Source: Treponema sp. UBA4232 (lineage in GTDB: Bacteria; Spirochaetota; Spirochaetia; Treponematales; Treponemataceae). Taken from it: a DNA stretch of 12,556 nt. The DNA lies in NCBI GenBank assembly GCA_002396325.1, contig DGXM01000032.1:1-12556 (forward strand). Direction: 5' to 3'. Below the pieces are notes generated by a model. That model was not told the origin of the DNA. It searched no databases and was given only the letters and a program-made list of their open reading frames with translations. Below, one piece after another: positions 1 to 7,685 of this stretch; position 1 is the stretch's first letter, and the number at the start of each line of letters is the position of its first letter. The position numbers and the translations under genes are program-made.

Positions 1-1808
1 CCCCCGTTCTGCTTTACAAGATTCTGTGCATCGGCTCTTTTCATTGAGCGGAGTTCTCCGGTGAAACAGAATGATTTTCCGACGAGTTTTCCTCCCTCAA
101 TTTGCTCGACCGTAAGTGCTCCGCTTTGAATGAGATTTTTCATCTCTTCTTTGTTTTCCTTCAGCCCCTGCACGAAAGTTTCTGCAAGAATGTCCGCAAA
201 TCCGTAGACTCCTGCAATCTGCTCCTGTGTGGCTTCAAAAAGAGAATCCAGGGAATTGTATCCGGCTTCGATGAGTTTTTCCACGATGGTCTCGCCTATT
301 CCTTCAATGTCGAATCCTGCAATGAATTTGGAAAGTGAAACCGAACGATGGTTTTGTATTGAACGGTACACCTTCTCTGCTCCAAGGGATTTCTTTTCCT
401 GTGAGATGCTTTCCTCATTCAGAAAATAAGGAGTGATTTTTTCAACCGTAAGATTGTAGATGTCCGTTACCGACTGAACGACTTTGTCGCGGAAAAGCGA
501 CCTCACCAATGTCTCGCCCAGATCGCGTATGTCGACAACAGACACCCATTTCAGAAGACGGTGAAGAATCCTCTTCGAGCAGTCCTTTCCAGGACAGTAG
601 AGTCTTGTGCCTTCGTCAATGAGACGTGAACCGCATGTGGAGCATATTTCCGGGAATTCTATTTCAGAAAGATTTTCATCTTCCGAGGGAACAACGCTTT
701 CAATTTTGGGAATGATTTCACCACGCTTCACAACAACCACATGACTTCCTATCTTCAAACCGAGCGATCGGATGAGGTTTGGATTTGCAAGGCTTGCACG
801 CTGCACTGTTGTTCCGTTCAAATCAACAGGATCGAAAACGGCAACAGGTGTGTAAGTGGCCCCTGATTCATTCCATTCGACTTTGCGCACAACGGAAACA
901 GCTTCCTCGAGACTGAACTTGAATGCTATCTGTCTGTCGGGTCTGTCGCGGCTTGCATCTTCGTGGTTTACGTTTCTTTCTTTGATGACAAGACCGTCTA
1001 TGTCGTAATCGAGTTCCTTTCTTTCCTCCATCACCTTTGCACGGTATTCAATCACTTCTTCCGCTGATTTTGCGATGTGAAGTTTCACGGTTGTGAATCC
1101 GCATTTTGAGAGCCAGTTGATTTTGTCCTCTTCGTCTTTGAACGGCTGCTCTCCTTCGGTGGCCCATACATCGTAGACAATGAGGTTAAGATACTGCGAG
1201 CCTTCTCCGTCTTTTCTTTTCATAAGTCCGTTGGCGGCGTTCCTGCAGTTTGCCTTGTTTGAAAAAAGATCCCTGTGGACTTTGTGCGTCATTATGACTT
1301 CACCACGTATTCCGCCTGTAAAATCCAACGTTTGGTTACCAAACTTGAGAGTCGAAACAACCCCTTGGAAATTGCGTGCGTTTGCAGTGATGTCGTCTCC
1401 TATTGTTCCGTCTCCGCGTGTGACTGCCCTTTTCAATTCTCCGCGGCTGTACTGGAGTTCGAGACTTGCACCGTCAAGTTTGTATTCAACAAGATATTCC
1501 GGGTAACTGTGTTTCTGTGCCCATGCAAGGAACTGCTCGGGGTTTGCGGCCTTTTCCTGACTTCCCATCGGCATCACGTGTCTTGCTTTGGGAAATGAAC
1601 CGGAGTCGGCACCCACTTTGTGAAGAAGAGGATGATCCGGATTGAGAGACTTCAATTCGTCCCAGAGTTTGTCGAACTCGGCATCGGAAATTTCACCTTC
1701 CCCGTTGTAATAGGATTTCTGGTATCGCTCTATGTCATGGGCAAGATTTTCAATACGCACTTTGCGTTCGCTTTGGGCCTGGGCTTCATCAATGTCAAAC
1801 AAATCCAT
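1..1808 (-). CDS. ligA: NAD-dependent DNA ligase LigA (3' end outside window)
   Basis: Seals nicks in DNA during replication and repair, using NAD+ to adenylate the active-site lysine. About 602 codons are visible; family members run to roughly 670, so only most of the BRCT domain is missing beyond the left edge. Seen in the translation: the adenylation motif K110-L-D-G followed by ASLELQY, a four-cysteine zinc finger (C389, C392, C405, C410), then the helix-hairpin-helix region, and the beginning of a BRCT domain (GKLVGKSFCFTGEL, FTG at about 582-584). The ATG at 1806-1808 has a good Shine-Dalgarno (GAGG five bases upstream) and gives the N-terminus MDLFDIDEAQAQ, as expected for the Ia domain. 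It lies 45 bp after trmB and is probably the last visible gene of a four-gene minus-strand operon. No internal stop or frameshift was seen. Identification is secure from motifs and domain order. Confidence 0.96.
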   Translation of the reverse strand, partial: MDLFDIDEAQAQSERKVRIENLAHDIERYQKSYYNGEGEISDAEFDKLWDELKSLNPDHPLLHKVGADSGSFPKARHVMPMGSQEKAANPEQFLAWAQKHSYPEYLVEYKLDGASLELQYSRGELKRAVTRGDGTIGDDITANARNFQGVVSTLKFGNQTLDFTGGIRGEVIMTHKVHRDLFSNKANCRNAANGLMKRKDGEGSQYLNLIVYDVWATEGEQPFKDEEDKINWLSKCGFTTVKLHIAKSAEEVIEYRAKVMEERKELDYDIDGLVIKERNVNHEDASRDRPDRQIAFKFSLEEAVSVVRKVEWNESGATYTPVAVFDPVDLNGTTVQRASLANPNLIRSLGLKIGSHVVVVKRGEIIPKIESVVPSEDENLSEIEFPEICSTCGSRLIDEGTRLYCPGKDCSKRILHRLLKWVSVVDIRDLGETLVRSLFRDKVVQSVTDIYNLTVEKITPYFLNEESISQEKKSLGAEKVYRSIQNHRSVSLSKFIAGFDIEGIGETIVEKLIEAGYNSLDSLFEATQEQIAGVYGFADILAETFVQGLKENKEEMKNLIQSGALTVEQIEGGKLVGKSFCFTGELRSMKRADAQNLVKQNG

Positions 1809-1853
1809 TTTGTCCTCTTCCTTTATATAAAACCAACAGAGATTTGGAAATGC

Positions 1854-2594
1854 TCAATCATCTGTCTTTTCGAAAATGATTTCAAAAATCTCTCGTCCTG
1901 CGTCTATGCCTTTCTGCTCGAATTTAGTTCTGGGACGCCATTCCTGATGCGGTGCGAATCCTTCGTATCGGTTTTTGATTCCTGCCGTTGCCGAAAGTTC
2001 TTCGAGTGCCTGATGTGCATAATCCTCGATGTCGGTGGCAAAATAAAGGTATCCTCCGGGAGAGAGTTTCTGGGCAAGAAGGTCTGTCCTGGGACGTTGG
2101 ATGAGCCTGCGCTTGTGGTGCTTTTTCTTCGGCCATGGATCGGGAAAGAAGATGTGGAATGCCTCAAGGGATGAGTCGGGAATCATTGTCTCAAGCACTT
2201 CGATTGCGTCATGCTCAATGATGAAGATGTTCGAAAGTCCCCGTTTTTTTATTTCCCCCAAAAGCTTTCCCACGCCCGGGCGGTGCACTTCAAGTCCAAG
2301 GTAATTCATGCCGGGCCTCTGTTCTGCCAATGCGGCTGTCGAATGTCCCATGCCGAATCCTATTTCCAATGTGACGGGATTGTTGTTGTTGAATATTTCA
2401 GTGTAATTCAGGGTCTTGTGTTCGAATGGAATGCACCACACCGGATGCAGTTCGTTGTAGCATTTTTTTTCATTGTCTGTCATGCGTCCTGCGCGGAGAA
2501 CGAATGTTTTCACTGTCCTTCGGAATCTGCCGGAATCATCAGAGTCGTTCCCTTCCGTGGATATGTTTTCTTCCAAAGCGTCATTGTCGCTCAC
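1854..2594 (-). CDS. trmB: tRNA (guanine-N7-)-methyltransferase TrmB
   Basis: Methylates N7 of G46 in the variable loop of tRNAs using S-adenosylmethionine. The protein is 246 aa, close to the usual size. Motifs: an N-terminal FVLRAGRMT segment (about 31-39), the SAM-binding EIGFGMGHS (77-85), the acidic residues of LGLEVHRPG (99-107), the family signature FPDPWPKKKHHKRRL (150-164), ATDIEDYA (186-193), and the C-terminal TKFEQKG (223-229) characteristic of TrmB. The start is GTG at 2592-2594. It is supported by GAGG seven bases upstream, which lies inside the end of the preceding lipoprotein gene; only 2 bp separate that stop from this start, so translation is probably coupled. The first 20 or so residues are acidic and poorly conserved in type. 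Stop is TGA. Function is secure from the signatures. Confidence 0.96.
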   Translation of the reverse strand: MSDNDALEENISTEGNDSDDSGRFRRTVKTFVLRAGRMTDNEKKCYNELHPVWCIPFEHKTLNYTEIFNNNNPVTLEIGFGMGHSTAALAEQRPGMNYLGLEVHRPGVGKLLGEIKKRGLSNIFIIEHDAIEVLETMIPDSSLEAFHIFFPDPWPKKKHHKRRLIQRPRTDLLAQKLSPGGYLYFATDIEDYAHQALEELSATAGIKNRYEGFAPHQEWRPRTKFEQKGIDAGREIFEIIFEKTDD

Positions 2595-2596
2595 GT

Positions 2597-3244
2597 TTAT
2601 TCCTCGTCTGTCAAATTTGTTTCAGGCAACATGCAGACCACCGTGCCGTTGTTTGCCCTGTAGCAGACTCTCATTTTTCGAGCAAGTCCGTATTCAGCGC
2701 TGATGTCGGCATTTGTCTTCCAGTGTTCAGGCCTTAGTCCGTAGAATATCATAATTCCCTGCTCATCGTAAAGAGCCACGTAGGCTTCTGCGGCAGGAAG
2801 AAGAGCCGGTATTTGTGAAGGTGGAGTCTCGAGAATCTTTGCATCGTAGGAAATGGAAAATGAACCTGAACATTCTTCTCCTGCGGCATCAACATAATAA
2901 AGGGAATACCATCCCTGAGGCAGAGGACTTCCTGACGGCGGCACAAAATTCGTGTAGCCGGTCCAAAGCACATTGTTCTGCGAAGTTATTTTTTTCGGAT
3001 GCATGCATGTCCATTCAAGCCCCGATGTGTTATGAACCGCCCTGATTGATTCCACTTGTCTTTCGTCACCTGTGGTTTCCGCGAACAGGGAAAGACGCAT
3101 GGAAGGAGCAGAGGTTTCAGCTGCATAATCAATAACGACCACTGTATTTACGTGCGAGATTGAATTGACTGTGTTCGAGCAGTCGGTGAGGAGAAAAGAA
3201 AAAACGCATGAGGCCAATGCCGCGGCTTTTGCAAATCTACCCAT
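2597..3244 (-). CDS. putative secreted lipoprotein, unknown function
   Basis: A 215-aa protein I do not recognise. It starts with a short basic stretch and a hydrophobic segment (residues 4-20) ending in LLTDC, so C22 could be lipidated. Asp at -1 of the lipobox is unusual even for the relaxed spirochaetal lipobox, so ordinary signal-peptidase cleavage or a membrane anchor remains possible. The mature part looks beta-rich, with phrases such as QGWYSLYYVDAAG and EAYVALYDEQGIMIFYG, suggesting a small extracytoplasmic beta domain. No enzymatic motif was seen. It lies 5 bp after the GHKL-like gene and 2 bp before trmB, in the same operon. No Shine-Dalgarno is visible before its ATG (the upstream bases are mostly A and T around the previous stop), so reinitiation after the upstream gene is the likely mode of translation. 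Coding status is supported by operon fit and composition; function is unknown. Confidence 0.75.
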   Translation of the reverse strand: MGRFAKAAALASCVFSFLLTDCSNTVNSISHVNTVVVIDYAAETSAPSMRLSLFAETTGDERQVESIRAVHNTSGLEWTCMHPKKITSQNNVLWTGYTNFVPPSGSPLPQGWYSLYYVDAAGEECSGSFSISYDAKILETPPSQIPALLPAAEAYVALYDEQGIMIFYGLRPEHWKTNADISAEYGLARKMRVCYRANNGTVVCMLPETNLTDEE

Positions 3245-3249
3245 GTTTT

Positions 3250-4416
3250 TTAGAAATTGAACTTCAGGCTGATAACCGTCAGGTCGCTGGCGGTAAACTG
3301 GTTCACAAGAGACTCGAATTTCACGTTCACCTTTTTGCAGGCATCGTCGAGATATGAAAGATAGTAGAGTCCGAGATCGGTGCCCTCCTGCCCCTCAGGC
3401 ATCTGGCGGTAGAAATCTATGAGGGATTTCTTGTTGAGGTCGGCGGCCATCTTGTTTTCGATGTTCTCCTTCACTTCCTGGAATTCATCATCCTTGTTGT
3501 AAAGAGTGATGTTCAGGCTTCCCTGCTTTCCGATTGACGTGGAGCCTCCGCCGATCTTCCATGAAAGGAAAACCACCTCGTGCTTTCTGATGAGTTCCTG
3601 TATAATCTTCTGGCGGATTTCGGGATCGTAAATCAGAGTCTCGTAGTTGTCGATTCCCTGGTAAAGCTGTCTTGCCGCTTTGCGCATATTGGTGTTTTCG
3701 CTGTTCAGGGCAAGTTCCATTACCATAACGGAAATGTACTCGGCCACTTTGGATTTGTCCATATAACGTGAAAGCGCCTGTCTTATCACGCTGAGAATCT
3801 GGGTGAAACCGTCTGCCTTGTAGAATTTGGTGATTATGTACCAGTTCATAAGACTCAGGCGGTTAAGGAATTTTTCAGTCATAAGAAGATATATGTTTTT
3901 CTCTTCCGGTGAGTAATCCGTGTTTGCCATTATAGTCTGCCATATAGGCTCAAGGATTGCCTGACGCGCCGACTGGATGATGTTGTCTTTGAGTGCAAGG
4001 TGATTTTTCAGCTGTTTCTCAGGAATCTGAGTTCTTTCATCTATGAGCTTTCCTGGATTTGTTCTGTTGTGGTGACGCACGCAGTCACATTGAATCAGGG
4101 CGGCAAAAATCTCGCGGTCGAACTGCTTGTAAAGGATTGAGTACACAATCACTTTCGAAAGATCCATAATCTCCTGACGGTGGCTCACGAATTCCGACAT
4201 GGAAATCTCAAGCTTTGAAATATAGTCAACGAGAATCATGTTCTGCAGGGACATAGGCGAAAAATGGTCCATGCTGATGCCGTACTCTTCCTGATTGTCT
4301 GCAAGCCTAAAGCGCAAGAGCTTTTTCTTGTGGCTGATGAAGTGAGACGCGCCTTCCTCGGTGAGAACAACTTTCAATGGAAGATCAAGATAAAATTTTT
4401 TCCCAGATGCACACAT
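3250..4416 (-). CDS. conserved-type cytoplasmic protein with GHKL (HATPase_c)-like C-terminus
   Basis: A 388-aa protein without signal peptide or membrane segment; I do not recognise a named family. Residues 1-220 look mostly helical. The C-terminal third has the order of elements of a GHKL ATPase: an N-box-like VMELALNSENTN (E234 and N238 in the E-x3-N spacing), a strand LNITLYNKDDE (301-311) where the D-x-G-x-G box would be, and GTDLGLYYLSYLDDA (345-359) resembling the GTGLGL box and following helix, ending in a strand pair TASDLTVISLKFNF. The classical D-x-G-x-G motif is absent, so ATP binding may be lost or altered. No HisKA phospho-acceptor region is evident. A possible reading is a degenerate regulatory ATPase fold in a signalling protein; this is inference. 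First gene of the minus-strand operon. An AAGGAG Shine-Dalgarno lies upstream of the ATG, though spaced rather far (about 13 bases after GGAG). Confidence 0.72.
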   Translation of the reverse strand: MCASGKKFYLDLPLKVVLTEEGASHFISHKKKLLRFRLADNQEEYGISMDHFSPMSLQNMILVDYISKLEISMSEFVSHRQEIMDLSKVIVYSILYKQFDREIFAALIQCDCVRHHNRTNPGKLIDERTQIPEKQLKNHLALKDNIIQSARQAILEPIWQTIMANTDYSPEEKNIYLLMTEKFLNRLSLMNWYIITKFYKADGFTQILSVIRQALSRYMDKSKVAEYISVMVMELALNSENTNMRKAARQLYQGIDNYETLIYDPEIRQKIIQELIRKHEVVFLSWKIGGGSTSIGKQGSLNITLYNKDDEFQEVKENIENKMAADLNKKSLIDFYRQMPEGQEGTDLGLYYLSYLDDACKKVNVKFESLVNQFTASDLTVISLKFNF

Positions 4417-4440
4417 TTATTTTAAATTTCTCCTTCAATT

Positions 4441-4469
4441 ATATTACCACAAAGGGCTTGCATTGTAAA
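4441..4469 (-). promoter_or_regulatory. sigma70-type promoter of the GHKL-like/lipoprotein/trmB/ligA operon
   Basis: Read on the minus strand there is TTTACA (4464-4469), a 17-bp spacer and TAATAT (4441-4446), an excellent match to the -35/-10 consensus. Transcription should start near 4434, leaving a leader of about 18 bases before the ATG at 4416 that contains AAGGAG. Its -35 box directly abuts the -35 box of the plus-strand promoter. Inferred from sequence only. Confidence 0.72.
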
Positions 4470-4486
4470 CATCAATATTCTATTAT
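4458..4486 (+). promoter_or_regulatory. sigma70-type promoter of the membrane protein/dinB operon
   Basis: TTGCAT (4458-4463), a 17-bp spacer and TATTAT (4481-4486). Transcription would start near 4493, only a few bases before the ATG at 4497 and about 19 before the next in-frame ATG at 4512, so the mRNA is leaderless or has a very short leader. This promoter also excludes an in-frame ATG at 4377 as the real start, because that codon lies upstream of the promoter. Confidence 0.68.
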
Positions 4487-4496
4487 TATAGAGTAT

Positions 4497-6494
4497 ATGA
4501 GAAACCTTCCGATGAAACTCCTGTTTTCAGTTCTCCTCATTGTCCTTTCGGCGGCAAAATCCTTTTCCCAGAGCGGCGATGCACCGAACTACGGAATCGA
4601 TTTATGCGAGAACCTGTATTCAAAACTTACTGAAAGAGGCATCCCAGTAGAGAAACAGGAACTTATTCCTTCGGATTCGGAGAGCTTTCCACAGAATCTT
4701 CTTATCACAGTATCGGCAGAAAATGCTCAGAATCAAAGTGAAAAATGGTATGATTCTTCAATTAATATGATTATCTTCGCCTTCACACAGGAATTCGCGG
4801 GAAAAAATCTTGAAAGTCTCATTAGTTTCGTTTCCTTTCTTTCCGAATCAAATCTTTCCTACACCGCCGTGGTGTTTCTGAGTGCGAACGACAGCTTTCC
4901 CCTCACAGTTGATTTTGAAAACAACGTCTTTCATCCTACGGGTACAAAGGCATGGGTTTCCTCGCTGGGATATGACGACAGAATCTGCGCCATTGTGATA
5001 GACTCCGGTGCGGAGAGAGCGGTGATTCCCGGAACCAACGGCACTGTGGCTCCACTTTGGCTTGTGCGTACCATTTGCAATTCATTCACATCAAACGGTG
5101 AGAATCCGCAGCTTTCCTATACATTCCCCCTGCTGTACCAGCTTGGCTTTACGAAAAAGGACACCCGCATGGAGGCTTTCTTTGAGCAGAACATTCCGGT
5201 TGCCGGACTTACCCTGAAAACGGACTATCTGGACAATCTGATTCTGCGCGACATTGCAAAATCCATTGATCCGCTTGTAAAGGAAAACTGGGACAGGCAC
5301 TACGCCTTCTTCAAAGTGGGACGGCACACTTATTGGATCGGAGAAGCGGTTTCGATAGTTTTTTTCTTTTTATTCAGCATCTTCATTCTTCTGGCAATCA
5401 CATTCAAGGCTCTTTCCAGAAGCGACAGGAACGTAGGTGCCGCACGTGACATTTTGCACACCTGGTATTTCATTCCCTTTACTCTGTTTCTTACAACGGT
5501 GGTTCTTCATCTCACGCAGGGATTGTTTTCTTCTCTGGCCACGGAAAATCCGCTGCTCCTTGTGAGTCTCAAAATGCTTTTTGCAGTGCTCGCTGTTTTC
5601 ATTGTGTTTATTCTGCGCATAAGCCTGAACTTCCGTGTTTCGTTCAAAGCGTCAGGATACCATATGCTTCTTATGTCCGCCCTGAATGTGTTCATATTCT
5701 CTTACCTGAACATTTGGCTTGAATACATTATGTTCTTTGAATACATCCTTATTTTCATTGCCGAGAAAACAAAGAGGACACCGACTCTCATTATTATGTT
5801 CATCGTGCCCTTCATTCCTTTTGTGCTTCTAATCTCGCAGATTGTAAAGCATACGAATCCGGATGCACTTTCCGCCTACATTGTGTTTCCCCTGTACAAG
5901 AATCTGCTCCTTTCCTGCCTGCTGTTTCCCGTCCTTATGCAGCTTGAAAGAGTCCTCATAGCCCTGGATCTTTTCTCCCCGGAAAAGAAAATGAATCCGC
6001 TCCGGTATATGGCTTATTCAGCGGCATCCATTGCGGTTCTTGCATTGTCTCTTGCGTTGATTTATCAGGTATGCGTGCGTATGCTTCCGAAAACAGAAAC
6101 TGAAAAGCCGTCCTTCTCTTTTGCAATAAAAGAAAGACCTGAAGATGAATATACAGTCAAGGCGGAACTTCAAAGCAACAATTTCATGGAACTCAACATG
6201 CACGAACTTACGGTGGAAAGCGGGGCTCCTGCAATTCGATACACAATTTCCGTCGAGAGCAAAAGCGGAGTCCCAGTTTACGAAAGCAATTACGAATACA
6301 CGATGGTCTCCCCGAATAAAATTGTGTTCATCACTCCGGATTATCCGGCAGGACCCATTCACATAGTTTACTCATCTGAAAACGAAGGAAAGGTCACTGT
6401 GGAGGCATACTTGAGTTCTTCGGAAGACAGGGGTACGCTCTACCACGAGAGAATAACCCTTGAGCAGGTGCACACCGCCTCTGAGGAGGAATGA
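4497..6494 (+). CDS. polytopic membrane protein with extracytoplasmic N-terminal domain (M28-peptidase-like fold possible)
   Basis: About 665 aa from the ATG at 4497; the ATG at 4512 (660 aa) is equally possible, and neither has a strong Shine-Dalgarno. I reject the in-frame ATG at 4377: it lies inside the divergent gene and before the promoter, and it would bury the signal peptide. Order of parts: signal peptide (LLFSVLLIVLSAAKSFSQ, about 8-25), an extracytoplasmic domain of roughly 250 residues, about seven transmembrane segments (near 283-304, 323-343, 352-374, 388-420, 430-449, 463-485, 505-525), then a soluble C-terminal beta domain of about 130 residues. The N-terminal domain alternates strands and helices in a way that recalls M28 aminopeptidase folds (for example INMIIFAFTQEF, AVVFLSAND, FFEQNIPVAGLTLKTDY), but I see no convincing zinc-binding His/Asp/Glu set, so an enzymatic role is doubtful. 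It shares an operon with dinB by a stop/start overlap. Function unknown. Confidence 0.8.
   Translation: MRNLPMKLLFSVLLIVLSAAKSFSQSGDAPNYGIDLCENLYSKLTERGIPVEKQELIPSDSESFPQNLLITVSAENAQNQSEKWYDSSINMIIFAFTQEFAGKNLESLISFVSFLSESNLSYTAVVFLSANDSFPLTVDFENNVFHPTGTKAWVSSLGYDDRICAIVIDSGAERAVIPGTNGTVAPLWLVRTICNSFTSNGENPQLSYTFPLLYQLGFTKKDTRMEAFFEQNIPVAGLTLKTDYLDNLILRDIAKSIDPLVKENWDRHYAFFKVGRHTYWIGEAVSIVFFFLFSIFILLAITFKALSRSDRNVGAARDILHTWYFIPFTLFLTTVVLHLTQGLFSSLATENPLLLVSLKMLFAVLAVFIVFILRISLNFRVSFKASGYHMLLMSALNVFIFSYLNIWLEYIMFFEYILIFIAEKTKRTPTLIIMFIVPFIPFVLLISQIVKHTNPDALSAYIVFPLYKNLLLSCLLFPVLMQLERVLIALDLFSPEKKMNPLRYMAYSAASIAVLALSLALIYQVCVRMLPKTETEKPSFSFAIKERPEDEYTVKAELQSNNFMELNMHELTVESGAPAIRYTISVESKSGVPVYESNYEYTMVSPNKIVFITPDYPAGPIHIVYSSENEGKVTVEAYLSSSEDRGTLYHERITLEQVHTASEEE
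6484..6489 (+). promoter_or_regulatory. ribosome binding site that decides the dinB start
   Basis: A full AGGAGG lies within the last codons of the membrane-protein gene. Two consecutive ATG codons follow at 6491 and 6494. The first would sit one base from the site, too close for initiation; the second is four bases away and overlaps the upstream stop TGA by one base. The start at 6494 is therefore preferred, with translational coupling. Confidence 0.65.
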
Positions 6495-7666
6495 TGGACA
6501 GTGTTTTTCTCCATGTGGATTTGGATGCCTTCTTTGCATCCGTAGAGCAGCTTGACCATCCCGAATACAGAGGAAAACCAGTGATTGTAGGAGGACTTCC
6601 AGGTGACAGACGTGCTGTTGTTTCAACTGCATCCTATGAGGCGAGGAAATTCGGAGTACATTCTGCAATGCCGCTTGTGACTGCCGTGAAACTTTGTCCG
6701 CAGGCGGTATATGTGAGAGGAAACTACAAGCGCTATTCCGAGAAATCCCACGAAGTCATGTCAATCTTTTCAGACTACTCGCCCGAAGTGACTCAGATTT
6801 CAATCGACGAGGCTTTCATTGACATTACGGGAACCGAGCGTCTTTTCGGAAACCCGGTTGACCTTGCAAAAAAAATCAAGGCACGCGTTAAAACAGAAAC
6901 AGGTCTATCCGTGAGTGTGGGACTTGCCACCACTATGTACCTTTCGAAAATCGCATCGGGGCTTCGGAAACCAAACGGCCTTACCGTAGTGCCCAGAGGA
7001 AAGGAAGAGGATTTTATGCTTTCACTTCCGATTGAGAAAGTGTGGGGAGTCGGAGGAAAAACCCTTGCACATCTGAAGGCTGCAGGATTTTGCACCACAC
7101 GCGATATTTATGAAAAATCAGAAGCCCTTCTCATAAGCATCTTCGGACAAAGCAGCGGCTCTTTTCTTTACAATGCAGTCCGTGGAAACAAGGGCATGGT
7201 TTTCGGCGGAGAGGCAAAGAACCATTCTATAAGTTCGGAAACAACCTTTGAATTCGATCTCACCGACCGGTATGCAATCGATACGGCGCTTATGTCTCTT
7301 TCGATGGATGTGCTTTACAGGATGCACAGGGAAAACGTCAGGTCTAGAACTGTTGCACTTAAAATCCGCTACGAGGATTTCACGACCGTGAGTGTACAGG
7401 CGACAACCGAACGTCCGGTTATGAATGCCGATGATATGTTCGCACGCTGTCAGGCCCTGTTCACGAAAAAATATCAGGAGGGAAAAGGCATACGTCTTCT
7501 GGGAGTCTCTTGTGACAATGTTGAGGACAAATCCACTCCTACACAGCAGGAGTTTTTTGATTTCGGAGACTCCAAAAGAGCAAAGGTCGAAGAAGCAATC
7601 TACGCAATGGAAGACCGAAACCCCGACCTCAGGGTGAAGAAAGCCCGGCTTCTGCAGGAAGAGTGA
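6494..7666 (+). CDS. dinB: DNA polymerase IV (Y-family translesion polymerase)
   Basis: Copies past damaged template bases with low fidelity and no proofreading. With the start at 6494 it is 390 aa, normal for DinB. Motifs: VDLDAFFASVEQ (D9 as first metal ligand; the second Phe, F14, at the steric-gate position), ASYEARKFGVHSAMP (47-60), SIDEAFIDITG (103-113, metal ligands D105 and E106), a GLATTMYLSKIASGLRKPNG segment (143-162), a helix-hairpin-helix KVWGVGGKTLAHLKAAGF (182-199), and the little-finger entry NHSISSETTF (243-252). Near the C-terminus QQEFF (351-355) fits the beta-clamp binding pentapeptide. In the 143-162 segment the usual N-K pair is T-M, a mild departure from the family pattern, but downstream K152 and K159 remain. 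It is coupled to the upstream membrane-protein gene and converges with the permease gene, with a 19-bp gap. No LexA-type operator was recognised nearby. Confidence 0.96.
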   Translation: MDSVFLHVDLDAFFASVEQLDHPEYRGKPVIVGGLPGDRRAVVSTASYEARKFGVHSAMPLVTAVKLCPQAVYVRGNYKRYSEKSHEVMSIFSDYSPEVTQISIDEAFIDITGTERLFGNPVDLAKKIKARVKTETGLSVSVGLATTMYLSKIASGLRKPNGLTVVPRGKEEDFMLSLPIEKVWGVGGKTLAHLKAAGFCTTRDIYEKSEALLISIFGQSSGSFLYNAVRGNKGMVFGGEAKNHSISSETTFEFDLTDRYAIDTALMSLSMDVLYRMHRENVRSRTVALKIRYEDFTTVSVQATTERPVMNADDMFARCQALFTKKYQEGKGIRLLGVSCDNVEDKSTPTQQEFFDFGDSKRAKVEEAIYAMEDRNPDLRVKKARLLQEE

Positions 7667-7685
7667 AACCGAGCGTTCGCATAAA

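Noticed and set aside
1620..2174. 184-codon plus-strand open frame opposite ligA and trmB
   Set aside because: It is antisense to clear trmB and ligA coding sequence, and its translation is low-complexity Phe/Cys/Val-rich as expected from a shadow frame.
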